Source: Chryseobacterium wanjuense
GTDB lineage: Bacteria > Bacteroidota > Bacteroidia > Flavobacteriales > Weeksellaceae
Length of the DNA stretch: 64,000 nucleotides
NCBI RefSeq assembly: GCF_900111495.1
Contig: NZ_FOIU01000001.1
Coordinates: 1,674,001-1,738,000 of the forward strand
Reading direction: 5' to 3'
In this document: piece by piece, positions 26,438-36,362 of the stretch
Layout: every line of letters begins with the position of its first letter
Position numbering within the stretch: the stretch's first letter is position 1
Translations under genes and position numbers: made by a program
Notes under the pieces: model-generated
Databases searched by the model: none
Seen by the model: only the letters and a program-made list of their open reading frames with translations
Told to the model about the DNA's origin: nothing

Positions 26438-27835
26438 TTAAAAATCAAAATAATTTTTAGCATTATGATAACAAATATCGGAAATTGTTTTACCAATCAG
26501 CTCAATATCATCAGGTAATTCACCGTTTTTCATTTCTTCGCCGAAAAGATTACACAATACTCTTCTGAAATATTCGTGTCTCGGGTACGAAAGGAAACTT
26601 CGGGAATCCGTCAACATTCCAACGAAACAGCTAATCAATCCCATGTTCGAAAGGGCATTCATCTGCTTGATCATTCCGTCTTTCTGGTCAAGGAACCACC
26701 ATCCTGAGCCGAACTGTACTTTTCCTTTGATGCTGCCATCGTTGAAATTCCCGATCATTGTGGCGAAAATCTCATTATCGGCAGGATTTAAATTATATAA
26801 AATGGTCTTTGTTAATTTATCTTTTCCGTCTAAAGCATTCAATAATTTAGACAGAGTTTCAGCCTGAACGAAGTCACCGATAGAATCCCAACCCGTATCA
26901 GGGCCTAGAATTCTGTGCATTCTTTCGTTATTATTTCTCAATGCTCCCAAGTGGAACTGCTGAACCCAACCAAATTTATGGTAAGCTTCACCTAAGAATA
27001 ATAAAATAGCTGTTTTAAACTGATTTACCTGCTTTTCGGCGATTACTTTTCCTGCAATTTTGTCATTGAAAATAGCACTAACTTCAGCTTCTGTGAATTC
27101 TTCAAAAGAAATATTATTCAATCCGTGGTCGCACAATCTGCATCCGTTTTCGTGGAAATATTCAATTCTTTTGATTAAAGCATCGCACAAAGTCTGGTAA
27201 GAATTAATTTCAATTCCGGCTGATTCGCCTAATTTTGAAATATAATCTGCAAAATTGTGGTTTTCAATCAAAATTGCTTTATCAGGACGGAAAGCTGTAC
27301 TTACTTTAATAGAGAAGTCACTTTTCGCCAAATCCTGATGGTAATTCAATAGATCTGTAGGATCTTCTGTTGTGCACAGAGATTCTACATTCATCATTTT
27401 TAATAAACCTCTTGTCGATTTTTCAGGAGTCTGAAGCTGAGCGGTGATGTTTTCGTAAATTTCTGATGCGTTGTCTGCATTTAATAATTCATCAATTCCG
27501 AAATATCTTTTTAATTCTAAATGTGTCCAGTGGTACAAAGGATTTCTCAAAGTATAAGGAACTGTTTTTGCCCAAGCTTCAAATTTTTCTTTATCTGAAG
27601 CATCTCCCGTGATGAATTTTTCGTTCACACCCATGGTACGCATCGCTCTCCATTTGTAATGGTCGCCTGCAATCCAAACCTTTGAGATATTTTCGAAAAC
27701 AGTGTCTTCGGCAATATCTTTGGGAATCAAATGATTATGATAATCAATGATCGGTTGCTTTTCTGCATACTTGAAATATAATTCTTCGGCGTATTTATTT
27801 TGTAATAAAAATTGATCTGTAATAAAAGGTTTCAT
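26438..27835 (-). CDS. uxaC: Glucuronate/galacturonate isomerase
   Basis: A 465-residue uronate isomerase of the amidohydrolase fold, converting D-galacturonate to D-tagaturonate (and glucuronate to fructuronate). DYHNHLIPKDIAED (31-44) supplies the metal histidines; NPLYHWTHLELKRYFGI and the C-terminal SRSFLSYPRHEYFRR match the family. First step of the saturated-uronate branch; 18 bp after kduD in the same operon. Confidence 0.94.
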   Translation of the reverse strand: MKPFITDQFLLQNKYAEELYFKYAEKQPIIDYHNHLIPKDIAEDTVFENISKVWIAGDHYKWRAMRTMGVNEKFITGDASDKEKFEAWAKTVPYTLRNPLYHWTHLELKRYFGIDELLNADNASEIYENITAQLQTPEKSTRGLLKMMNVESLCTTEDPTDLLNYHQDLAKSDFSIKVSTAFRPDKAILIENHNFADYISKLGESAGIEINSYQTLCDALIKRIEYFHENGCRLCDHGLNNISFEEFTEAEVSAIFNDKIAGKVIAEKQVNQFKTAILLFLGEAYHKFGWVQQFHLGALRNNNERMHRILGPDTGWDSIGDFVQAETLSKLLNALDGKDKLTKTILYNLNPADNEIFATMIGNFNDGSIKGKVQFGSGWWFLDQKDGMIKQMNALSNMGLISCFVGMLTDSRSFLSYPRHEYFRRVLCNLFGEEMKNGELPDDIELIGKTISDICYHNAKNYFDF

Positions 27836-27853
27836 TCTAATCTAATTCTGTTG

Positions 27854-28636
27854 TTATTCATTAGCAGGTTTTCCGATGGTCGCTAAAATTCCTCCATCAA
27901 CATAAATAATTTGTCCATTGATGAATCTGCTTGCGTCCGAAGCAAGGAAAATAGCCGTTCCAGCAAGATCTTCTGGGTTCCCCCATCTTCCTTCCGGAGT
28001 TCTGCTGATGATAAAATCGTTGAAAGGATGCCCATCCACTCGGATTGGCTCTGTCTGAGAAGTTGCAAAATATCCGGGACCTATTCCGTTCACCTGAATA
28101 TTGTGTTTTGCCCATTCTGTCGCCAGATTTTTGGTAAGCATTTTCAGTCCGCCTTTTGCAGAAGCGTAAGCGACTACATTGTCACGACCCAGCTCACTCA
28201 TCATTGAGCAGATGTTGATGATCTTTCCGGATTTTCTTTTGATCATATGTTTGCCGATTAATTTCGACATGATAAAAGGTCCCGTAAGATCTACATCGAT
28301 TACTTTTCTAAAGTCTTCCACCTCCATATCAATCGCCGGAATACGTTTGATGATTCCTGCGTTGTTGACAAGGATGTCTATTTTTCCATGGGTAGCTTCC
28401 ATCAAAGCTACTTTCTGAGCGGCTTCCAGCTCGTCTGTAACGTCAAAAATATATCCGGTTGCTTTGTATCCTTTTGAATGATAATAGTTTAAAGCTTCCT
28501 CTAATTTTGACGGGGTTGTACTTGTGATCGCCAGTTCAGCACCTGCTGCGGCAAGACCTTCTGCCATTGCCATTCCTAATCCGTGAGTACCGCCCGTTAC
28601 AACGGCTACTTTACCGGATAAATCAAATAAATTCAT
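27854..28636 (-). CDS. kduD: 2-deoxy-D-gluconate 3-dehydrogenase (KduD)
   Basis: A 260-residue short-chain dehydrogenase reducing 2,5-diketo-3-deoxygluconate to KDG. TGGTHGLG at 14-21 binds NAD; NNAG at 91-94; catalytic Ser144, Tyr157 and Lys161. An open frame extends to 28759 but overlaps kduI, and the classical start MNLFDLSGKVAVVTGG is the ATG at 28636, 8 bp after the kduI stop. The pairing with kduI and the start sequence are characteristic of KduD. Confidence 0.93.
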   Translation of the reverse strand: MNLFDLSGKVAVVTGGTHGLGMAMAEGLAAAGAELAITSTTPSKLEEALNYYHSKGYKATGYIFDVTDELEAAQKVALMEATHGKIDILVNNAGIIKRIPAIDMEVEDFRKVIDVDLTGPFIMSKLIGKHMIKRKSGKIINICSMMSELGRDNVVAYASAKGGLKMLTKNLATEWAKHNIQVNGIGPGYFATSQTEPIRVDGHPFNDFIISRTPEGRWGNPEDLAGTAIFLASDASRFINGQIIYVDGGILATIGKPANE

Positions 28637-28644
28637 TGGAAAAA

Positions 28645-29481
28645 TTACTTTAGTTCGTTTGTTTTGATACCGTCCATATCGCCATAGTCCATATTTTCTC
28701 CGGCCATACCCCAGATAAAAGTATAATTTGAAGTTCCGACTCCTGAGTGGATAGACCATTCCGGAGATAAAACCGCTTGTCTGTTGGTCATAAAAATATG
28801 TCGGGTTTCATGAGGCTGCCCCATAAAATGACTTACCGTCTGCCCTTCTTCCAGATCGAAATAGAAATAAGCTTCCATTCTTCTGGTGTGCGTATGCGCA
28901 GGCATTGTATTCCAAACGCTTCCGGGCTGAAGCTCTGTCATTCCCATTTGTAACTGACAGGTTTCAAGAACAGAATTGACAATCAGTTTATTGATCGTAC
29001 GTTTGTTGGCATATTTTTCTTCACCCAATTCTACAATCTCGGCTTCGTTTTTCGTGATTTTCTTAGTCGGATAGGTATGATGCGCCGGAGCTGAATTAAT
29101 GTAAAAATAAGGTTGTGCATCACCTGACTTTTCAAAAACTATTTCTTTAGCTCCTTTTCCGATGTATAACGCTTCTTTGTTTCCAAGTTCGTATACTTCA
29201 CCATCTACCGTTATTTTTCCGGCACCTCCTACGTTGATGATTCCCAGCTCTCTTCTGTCAAGAAAATGCTGAGCTTTCAGATCGTCTGTCGGTTCCAGTT
29301 TCAAAGCTTGTGTTGAAGGCATAATACCTCCTACAATAAGCCTGTCGTACATAGAATAGACTAATTTTACCTTATCTTCATTAAATAAATCATGGATTAG
29401 AAACTCCCTCCTAAGATCTTCAGTGGTATACTTCTTTACATCTTCGGGATGATGGGCGTAACGAAATTCTGATTGTGTCAT
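28645..29481 (-). CDS. kduI: 5-keto-4-deoxyuronate isomerase
   Basis: A 278-residue cupin-fold isomerase converting 5-keto-4-deoxyuronate (DKI) to 2,5-diketo-3-deoxygluconate, the product of pectate lyase digests. The zinc ligands His196, His198, Glu203 and His245 are all present at the numbering I recall for E. coli KduI. It is the first gene of the minus-strand catabolic block; a candidate LacI-type operator lies 54-65 bp upstream of its ATG. Confidence 0.95.
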   Translation of the reverse strand: MTQSEFRYAHHPEDVKKYTTEDLRREFLIHDLFNEDKVKLVYSMYDRLIVGGIMPSTQALKLEPTDDLKAQHFLDRRELGIINVGGAGKITVDGEVYELGNKEALYIGKGAKEIVFEKSGDAQPYFYINSAPAHHTYPTKKITKNEAEIVELGEEKYANKRTINKLIVNSVLETCQLQMGMTELQPGSVWNTMPAHTHTRRMEAYFYFDLEEGQTVSHFMGQPHETRHIFMTNRQAVLSPEWSIHSGVGTSNYTFIWGMAGENMDYGDMDGIKTNELK

Positions 29482-29534
29482 ACTACTTTATACTTTTTCT
29501 TTTTGCGGTTTTATCAAAACCTGTTAAACAATGC

Positions 29535-29546
29535 GTAATCGATTGC
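29535..29546. promoter_or_regulatory. Candidate LacI-type operator A (kduI side)
   Basis: GTAATCGATTGC, one mismatch from the perfect palindrome GCAATCGATTGC, with the CG centre typical of LacI-family sites. It lies 54 bp upstream of the kduI ATG. Confidence 0.65.
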
Positions 29547-30221
29547 ATAAAATTACACTAAAATTTTGTAGAAATACTTGTGGTATAAATATATCATTAT
29601 TCTTCAATTAGTTAACAAAAAATTAATTTTAATTTACAAAAAACTGATTTACAAATAAATAAAATTAAAATTTATGACAAAATCGAATAAATTTTAAAGA
29701 AAAACCATTTTAAAAATTAACCAAAAATTAACCTTGCCTTCTTATTTAAAATAAAATTATGCCAAAAGAAAATAGCAAAATACGGAATACAATATTGATA
29801 ATAATAATCCTATTTCCGTTCAATATATAATAGATAATAAGTTTAAACCTTATCAACTTAAAAAAATCATTAAATATTCAAGATTAAAAAGATGACAAAA
29901 ATCAGGAATAAGATTAAAATTTTGTTTCTGAGTATCAATTTTGGGAATTTTTTAAGCTAAAAATCCGGCAGATTTTAACCAAATTTTAAGTTTTTAAATC
30001 TTAAATAAGAGAGAAATTTATATTTTTTTAAACTTTATTATAAAATATTAAAATAAAATTAAATTATTGATTATTAACTATTTAATTCAACCTAACTAAC
30101 AAATGTTTTGTAAATTTTAATAACCTAAACAATCAAATTAATGAAAAAATAACTTTTTTTTCTTTGCGTATTGGAAAATAATATTAGTTTAGAAGCCAAG
30201 ATATTTTTTATGAAAAATTAC

Positions 30222-30233
30222 GCAATCGATTGC
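30222..30233. promoter_or_regulatory. Candidate LacI-type operator B (susC)
   Basis: GCAATCGATTGC, a perfect 12-bp palindrome 132 bp before the susC ATG, just downstream of a weak promoter-like pair. A repressor here would block susC initiation or early elongation. Confidence 0.7.
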
Positions 30234-30365
30234 ACTCTAAAATGCGTAAAGAATTTTAGAAGATATTGACCACTAAAAATCCGTAGAATACTTACAAAAT
30301 CCACAAAAAAACAAAAATGATTGAAAAAAAACTTTCAACCAAAATTAAAACTATAAGGATACAAA

Positions 30366-33300
30366 ATGGATAAAAAAGTACAATCAATAAAGTGGTTATA
30401 TTTAACTTTCTTTTTACTTCCTGTCCTTGCAATGGCTCAAGAAACAGAAACCAAAAAAGACAAAGAAACCAATATCGACGAAGTGGTTTTGGTAGGCTAT
30501 AACAAGGTTTCTAAAAAAGATGTTACCAACGCAGTATCATCTGTAAAAGGAGAAGCATTAAAGGATATGCCGGTAAACTCTGCGGCCGAGGCCATCCAGG
30601 GAAGACTTGCCGGTGTACAGGTTCAGTCGAGTGAAGGAAAGCCAGGGGGTGATATAGATATCACAATCCGTGGCGGAACGTCTATCACCGGAAGCAACGC
30701 CCCACTCTACATCGTAGACGGAATACAGATGGATAATGCCATGAGCATTCTTTCTCCAAAGGAAATAGAATCTATCGAAGTTTTGAAAGACGCTTCCTCC
30801 ACGTCTATCTACGGTTCCAGAGGAGCAAACGGTGTTGTTTTGATCACCACAAAAAGCGGACGCAAAAAAGCTGTAACAACCATTAACTATAACGGTTTTA
30901 CAGGGGTAAGAAAAATCATGAATACCCTTCCTGTGCTCGACCCTTACGAGTTTGTGATGTACCAGTACGAATTATACAAAAAGAACGGTATACAAACTGA
31001 TATTGATGCTTTCGATCAAAGATACGGAAGTACGTTTCAGGAATTGGACAAGTACAAAACCATTCAGAAAAGAGACTGGCAGGATGAGCTTTTTGGGAAA
31101 GAAGCATTCAACTTTACCCATAACCTTTCTGTAAATGGCGGCTCCGACAAATCTGCTTTTGCTTTTACTTTAAATCATGTAGATGAAGACGGGATTATGC
31201 TTGGCTCCGGCTTTAAAAGAAGCATGGCCAATTTTAAGTATGATTATGACATCAGCAAAAAGCTTAAATTCGGAGTCAATGCAAGATACGGAAGATCATT
31301 AACGACCGGCGTGGGAACTTCCAGCACGGGATCACAAAGCAACAACAGGCTCAGAAACTCGGTAAGATACCAGCCTTTTGAGGGCGGATCCAATGTTCCG
31401 ATCGATGAGTTTGACCCTAGTTATGCCACCAATACCAATCTTGTAAATCCACTTATTTTAAATGATAATGAGGTAAGAGATAACAGAATCAATGACTTGT
31501 TATTGAATGCATACATTAATTATAACATCACGAAAGATCTGACATTCCGAAGTGTTGTAGGATATGTACAAAGAGATATTTCTACCAACCAGTTTTGGGG
31601 AACAGTAACAGCTCAGGCAAGAGCCAATGCCGATATGCCGATTGTGCAGCTCGACAGATCTCAGACCAGAAGAATTACCAATACCAATACTTTAAATTAT
31701 ACCAAAAAATTCGGTCAGCACAAACTTGATATTCTATTAGGCCAGGAAATCGTACAGACAGACGGAGAATCCAGCAATACGTATGTAAAATGGTTCCCGA
31801 AATCAATACTTCCGGAAGAAGCCTTTGCCAATATAGGTGCCGCTACCCCACCTGCAGGATTGATACAGGATGCGCCAAGAACTGCAGTTTTGGCTCCGGA
31901 TCGTTTGGCATCGTTCTTCGGACGTGTAAATTATATTTTTGCTAATAAATATATCGTTACAGCTTCCGTAAGAGCCGACGGATCCAACGTTTTTATGAAA
32001 GGAAACCAATGGGGATATTTCCCTGCCGCTTCCTTAGCCTGGAAACTTAAAGAAGAAAAATTCCTTAAAGATGTTAACTGGCTTGATGAATTAAAGCTTC
32101 GTGTAGGATACGGTCTTTCGGGAAATAACAGGATTACTTCTTACCTATGGGCTAATTTTTATAATATTAATGCCAATAACGGATATGTTTTCGGAACTTC
32201 TGTTACACCGGGAGCAGCAGTATCTACCACTCAGGCAAATCCTGATGTGAAATGGGAAGCCACCGTTTCTAAAAATGCAGGTATAGATTTTGAGTTTTTC
32301 AATGGCAGGCTTTATGGTAGCGCAGATGCCTATATTACAGATACCAAAGATCTTTTGGTTTTGGCTAAAGTGCCTTTCCCGGGCTATTCAAACCAGTTTC
32401 AGAACTCAGGTAAGACAAGAAACAAAGGTCTTGAATTTACCGTGGGAGGTGTCGTTGTAAACAAAGAAAACTTTACCTGGAAGATGGATGCCAATATTTC
32501 TACCAATAAAAATACGATCCTAAGTCTTGGAAGCAGCGTACGACAAGGGGTAGATTCTTATCTTGTACAGTCAGGAGGAATCGGAGGTTTTGACTTTATT
32601 GCTAAAGTTGGAAGCCCTGTAGGAACCTATTACGGATATGTAACCGAAGGAAGATACGAAATTGGAGATTTTAATTATAATCCTACCACTCAGGTATATA
32701 CTTTAAAAGCAGGCGTACCAAGCAGCAGTGCTATTGCATTGGGAGCTAAAGCCGTACAGCCGGGAGATCTTAAATTAAAAGACCTTAATGGTGACGGACA
32801 AATCACCGACGCCGACAGAACAGAGCTCGGAAGCGCTCAGCCAAAGTTCTACGGAGGGTTTAATCAGACATTCAGATATAGAAATTTTGATATGAGCCTG
32901 TTCTTCAATTTCTCTGTCGGAAACAAAGTATACAACGCCAATAAAATCGAAAATACCACTCAATACCTTTACAGAGACAACAACATGGCTGCAGAAGTGG
33001 CCGATCGTTGGAGATGGTTTGACAGCAACGGAGTGAAAGTAAATGATCCTACAGCATTGGCCGCATTAAACGCCAATACAACAATGTGGACTCCACCTAC
33101 AGGTCAGTATATTCTCCATTCTTACGGTATTGAAGATGGATCTTTTTTAAGATTAAATAATGTTACCATCGGTTATACACTTCCAAAAGGTTCTTTAGAA
33201 ATGATCGGTGTGAAAAACTTCAGATTATATGCAACGGTAAACAACCTGTTTGTCATTACCGGGTACTCAGGCTACGATCCGGAAGCCAGTACAAGAAGAA

Positions 33301-33380
33301 ACCCTCTGACTCCGGGAGTAGACTATGCAGCTTATCCGAGAAGCCGATTCTTTGTAACAGGAGTAGATATCACTTTCTAA
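30366..33380 (+). CDS. susC: SusC-like TonB-dependent outer-membrane transporter
   Basis: A 1004-residue outer-membrane importer for pectin oligosaccharides. Signal peptide (to about residue 25), TonB box-like IDEVVLVGY (about 37-45), plug domain with LAGVQVQSSEGKPGGDIDITIRGG and IESIEVLKDASSTSIYGSRGANGV, then the beta-barrel ending VTGVDITF. The carboxypeptidase-regulatory-like domain often found before the plug in SusC proteins is missing. The partner SusD follows after 10 bp. Operator B lies upstream. Confidence 0.95.
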   Translation: MDKKVQSIKWLYLTFFLLPVLAMAQETETKKDKETNIDEVVLVGYNKVSKKDVTNAVSSVKGEALKDMPVNSAAEAIQGRLAGVQVQSSEGKPGGDIDITIRGGTSITGSNAPLYIVDGIQMDNAMSILSPKEIESIEVLKDASSTSIYGSRGANGVVLITTKSGRKKAVTTINYNGFTGVRKIMNTLPVLDPYEFVMYQYELYKKNGIQTDIDAFDQRYGSTFQELDKYKTIQKRDWQDELFGKEAFNFTHNLSVNGGSDKSAFAFTLNHVDEDGIMLGSGFKRSMANFKYDYDISKKLKFGVNARYGRSLTTGVGTSSTGSQSNNRLRNSVRYQPFEGGSNVPIDEFDPSYATNTNLVNPLILNDNEVRDNRINDLLLNAYINYNITKDLTFRSVVGYVQRDISTNQFWGTVTAQARANADMPIVQLDRSQTRRITNTNTLNYTKKFGQHKLDILLGQEIVQTDGESSNTYVKWFPKSILPEEAFANIGAATPPAGLIQDAPRTAVLAPDRLASFFGRVNYIFANKYIVTASVRADGSNVFMKGNQWGYFPAASLAWKLKEEKFLKDVNWLDELKLRVGYGLSGNNRITSYLWANFYNINANNGYVFGTSVTPGAAVSTTQANPDVKWEATVSKNAGIDFEFFNGRLYGSADAYITDTKDLLVLAKVPFPGYSNQFQNSGKTRNKGLEFTVGGVVVNKENFTWKMDANISTNKNTILSLGSSVRQGVDSYLVQSGGIGGFDFIAKVGSPVGTYYGYVTEGRYEIGDFNYNPTTQVYTLKAGVPSSSAIALGAKAVQPGDLKLKDLNGDGQITDADRTELGSAQPKFYGGFNQTFRYRNFDMSLFFNFSVGNKVYNANKIENTTQYLYRDNNMAAEVADRWRWFDSNGVKVNDPTALAALNANTTMWTPPTGQYILHSYGIEDGSFLRLNNVTIGYTLPKGSLEMIGVKNFRLYATVNNLFVITGYSGYDPEASTRRNPLTPGVDYAAYPRSRFFVTGVDITF

Positions 33381-33390
33381 AAAATTAAAC

Positions 33391-35214
33391 ATGAAAAAGA
33401 ACAAATCAATATTTATTATAACTTGTCTGGCAGGAGCCTTATTTTTCACTTCCTGCAGCGATTTCCTGAATCCGGAAAACCTTTCAAGTATTTCAGAAGC
33501 ACAGCAGTTTGACAGCACAGCAGATACATTTTCAGCGTTAGTGGGTGTTTATTCCCAGCTTGGAGGTGATGACGGGTACGGACAACGATTATCATTAATT
33601 ATTCCTCAATCCGGAGATGATTTCAGAACTTCAGGAAGTTACAACTGTAACGACAGAAGAGGGGTTGCCACTTTTGGTGCATGTCCTACCAATACAGAAT
33701 TAAATAATCCTTTTGCTAAATTATACACAGGAATTGAAAGAGCCAATCTTGTGATCAAAAATATTCCTTTGTCACCTGTTTACCAGAATGGTACGGTAGA
33801 TGATAAAAAATTAATGGACAGATATTTAGGAGAAGCACTGACTCTCAGAGCACAATATTATTACGAACTGATCAGAAACTGGGGCGATGTACCTTTCTAC
33901 CTTGTTCCTGCATCTGATGTTACCGAACAAAATCAGCCTAAGACAGACCGTGATGTCATCTACGAACAGATCATTGAAGATTTAGCAAAAGCTTCAGCGC
34001 TGGTTCCCTGGAGATCAGAAGGCGGAACCACAAGCAACAGGATTTCCAAAGGTGCCATAAAAGGTCTTAGAGCAAGAATAGCTTTGGCAAGAGCCGGGTG
34101 GTCTTTGAGAAGAAGTCCGCAGGTAATGGCACAGGGATCAAATCCTACAAAATATTATCAGATTGCTTATGATGAGTGTAAAGATATTATGGATCACAGT
34201 GGTGAACATTCATTAAATCCTAGCTACGAAAACGTTTTCAGAGCTTTGCACTCCAATTCTCAGGATGCAACCAATGAAGTTATCTTCGCAGTCGGAGCAT
34301 TCGGAGGGGGTACCAGAACCGACTCTAAAATAGGATATTACAACGGTCTTAAGCATGATGACAACTCCAACTGGAAAGGTGGCGGCGGTATCAATGCTTT
34401 ACCAATCTATTTCTACGAATTTACCAAATATGATCTAAGAAGAGACATGAACGTTGGTATTTTTAAAATCAACAACTCCAATCAGGCAGAACTCGTGGCT
34501 TCCAACTCATGGACGGATTCTAAATACAGAAAATCATGGACGAATATCACAGGACCTTCACAAACCCTTGCCGTTGACTGGCCATTATTAAGACTTTCCG
34601 ACGTCATGCTGATGTTTGCAGAGGCAGATAACGAACTTCACGGAGGGCCTTCTCAGGAAGCCATCAATGCGGTAAGAGCTGTAAGAAGCAGGGCTTATGC
34701 AGGAAATTTAGGGCAAATAGGAACCATTCCTACGGATAAAGTCGGGTTCTTCAATTATATCGTTAAAGAAAGATTGCTTGAGCTTGGTTCCGAAGGCATC
34801 AGAAAATATGACCTGATCAGATGGAATCTTATTGCTTCAAAAATTGCAGAAACAAAGCAGAAACTTACAGATTTCATCAATGGTGTGGGTGCTTATGCCA
34901 ATGTTCCTTCTGATATTTACTACAAAAATTCGGTGTACGATCCTACAAAAACGGCTCAGCAAAATGTGAGCGCAATAGACGTTTATACCATCGGATCAGA
35001 TAAGTCAGAGGTATTTTATTTGCCTACACAATCGGCTACCATTCCGGCAGGTTACAAGAAAATTGCATGGAGATCCGGCATATTGCCAACGTATGTAAAT
35101 GATCCTTCTGCGGGATATGCTCAATATTTTGAACCCAACAAAAGAGAATTATTACCGATTTATTTCGAGTTTATTCAGAATAATCCTGCTCTTACACAAG
35201 ATTATGGATATTAG
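33391..35214 (+). CDS. susD: SusD-like glycan-binding lipoprotein
   Basis: A 607-residue surface lipoprotein: lipobox FFTSC with Cys22, then SDFLNPEN, the usual SusD start. The TPR-like scaffold includes ERANLVIKNI and LGEALTLRAQYYYELIRNWGDVPF; the C-terminal part has RLLELGSEGIRKYDLIRW. It forms the lid of the SusC barrel and binds the imported oligosaccharide. The gap of 10 bp from susC shows one transcript. Confidence 0.95.
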   Translation: MKKNKSIFIITCLAGALFFTSCSDFLNPENLSSISEAQQFDSTADTFSALVGVYSQLGGDDGYGQRLSLIIPQSGDDFRTSGSYNCNDRRGVATFGACPTNTELNNPFAKLYTGIERANLVIKNIPLSPVYQNGTVDDKKLMDRYLGEALTLRAQYYYELIRNWGDVPFYLVPASDVTEQNQPKTDRDVIYEQIIEDLAKASALVPWRSEGGTTSNRISKGAIKGLRARIALARAGWSLRRSPQVMAQGSNPTKYYQIAYDECKDIMDHSGEHSLNPSYENVFRALHSNSQDATNEVIFAVGAFGGGTRTDSKIGYYNGLKHDDNSNWKGGGGINALPIYFYEFTKYDLRRDMNVGIFKINNSNQAELVASNSWTDSKYRKSWTNITGPSQTLAVDWPLLRLSDVMLMFAEADNELHGGPSQEAINAVRAVRSRAYAGNLGQIGTIPTDKVGFFNYIVKERLLELGSEGIRKYDLIRWNLIASKIAETKQKLTDFINGVGAYANVPSDIYYKNSVYDPTKTAQQNVSAIDVYTIGSDKSEVFYLPTQSATIPAGYKKIAWRSGILPTYVNDPSAGYAQYFEPNKRELLPIYFEFIQNNPALTQDYGY

Positions 35215-35241
35215 ATAAAAAATTTCACATTCATATCAAAG

Positions 35242-35280
35242 AAATACAGGCTTTCTCCCTCACAAGAGAAGTCTGTATTT
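35242..35280 (+). terminator. Hairpin after susD, partial terminator
   Basis: AAATACAG (from 35242) pairs with CTGTATTT (ending 35280) and the inner CTTTCTC/GAGAAG extends the stem; the U tract is weak. It could lower expression of downstream enzyme genes relative to susCD. Confidence 0.55.
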
Positions 35281-35298
35281 TAACTCAAAAATTTTTCA

Positions 35299-36318
35299 AT
35301 GAAAACTTTCACTTTTATTAAAAATTTAAAATTATTTTCAATCTTATCGATGCTATGGATAAGTCTTCTTTCTTTTAAAACTAATGATAGAATAATCGTG
35401 GTTTCAAAAGACGGAAAAGGCAATTTCACCACCGTACAGCAAGCCATCGACGCCGTTGAAAACGGTTCTTCTACAAGAACGAAAATTTTTATTAAATCAG
35501 GAATTTACAAAGAAAAAATTACCGTTCCCGAAACTAAAGGTGCCATTCTAATGGAAGGTGAAAATCCTGAAAATACGATGATCACTTACGATGATTTTGC
35601 TTCAAAAAAGAACTCAGAAGGAAAAGATATCGGAACAACGAACTCTTCGACGATTTTTATTTACTCAAATGATTTTACGGCAAAAAATATTTCGTTTGAA
35701 AACAGTTCAGGAAGAGTCGGTCAAGCCGTTGCCGTTTTGACCTCCGGCGACAGGATCGCTTTTGAAAACTGCAGATTCCTGGGAAATCAGGATACTTTAT
35801 ATTTAAAAGGAGCGCAAGACCTTACCGATAAGACAAAACCTTCAAGAAATTATTTCAAAAACTGCTACATCGAAGGTACAACAGACTATATTTTCGGAGC
35901 CGGAACCGCCGTTTTCGAAAACTGTACGATTTACTCCAAAGAAACTGCAAGCTACATCACAGCCGCTTCTACCCCACAGGAAAACGAGTTCGGATTTGTT
36001 TTTATTAATTCTAAAATTACCGGAAACGCAAAGGAAAATTCAGTGTATTTAGGAAGACCCTGGAGGCCTTTTGCCAAAACCGTTTACATCGACTGTGAAA
36101 TGAATGCAGCCATAAAAACTGAAGGATGGCACAACTGGAACAAGCCCGACGCAGAAAAGACAACTTTCTACGCAGAATCCAATTCCAAAGGTGTAGGAGC
36201 CAACAGTTCTAAACGGGTTTCATGGTCGTATCAATTAACCCAAGAAGAAAGAAAAAAATACACAAAAAACACCATTTTAAAAGGAAAAGACCACTGGAAC
36301 GTGACCAAACTTTTTTAA
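35299..36318 (+). CDS. Pectin methylesterase (CE8), first copy
   Basis: A 339-residue exported carbohydrate esterase of family 8, removing methyl esters from homogalacturonan so that pectate lyases can act. Right-handed beta-helix with the family motifs: GQAVAV (Gln142), GNQDTLY (general acid Asp165), TDYIFGAG (nucleophile Asp196) and LGRPWRP (Arg253, Trp255). Signal segment about 1-26. A second copy lies at 45083-46051. It is 84 bp after susD in the enzyme block. Confidence 0.94.
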   Translation: MKTFTFIKNLKLFSILSMLWISLLSFKTNDRIIVVSKDGKGNFTTVQQAIDAVENGSSTRTKIFIKSGIYKEKITVPETKGAILMEGENPENTMITYDDFASKKNSEGKDIGTTNSSTIFIYSNDFTAKNISFENSSGRVGQAVAVLTSGDRIAFENCRFLGNQDTLYLKGAQDLTDKTKPSRNYFKNCYIEGTTDYIFGAGTAVFENCTIYSKETASYITAASTPQENEFGFVFINSKITGNAKENSVYLGRPWRPFAKTVYIDCEMNAAIKTEGWHNWNKPDAEKTTFYAESNSKGVGANSSKRVSWSYQLTQEERKKYTKNTILKGKDHWNVTKLF

Positions 36319-36362
36319 TAATTTTAAATCTAAATTTCAAAAACGCCAAATAATTTTCAATC

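Larger units (their letters stand above)
29482..30365. other. Long AT-rich divergent control region (kduI / susC)
   Basis: 884 bp without a credible gene. It contains two operator palindromes (29535-29546 and 30222-30233), an inverted repeat TCTAAAAT/ATTTTAGA at 30236-30260, and long runs of A and T. A -33-like TTTG at 30163-30166 and an imperfect -7 box at 30185-30192 lie before the second operator. The length leaves room for distant activator sites or a small RNA. Confidence 0.6.

Noticed and set aside
27854..28759. Longer kduD frame starting at 28759
   Set aside because: It runs through the 3-prime end of kduI and adds a basic, non-conserved leader; the typical SDR start is the ATG at 28636.
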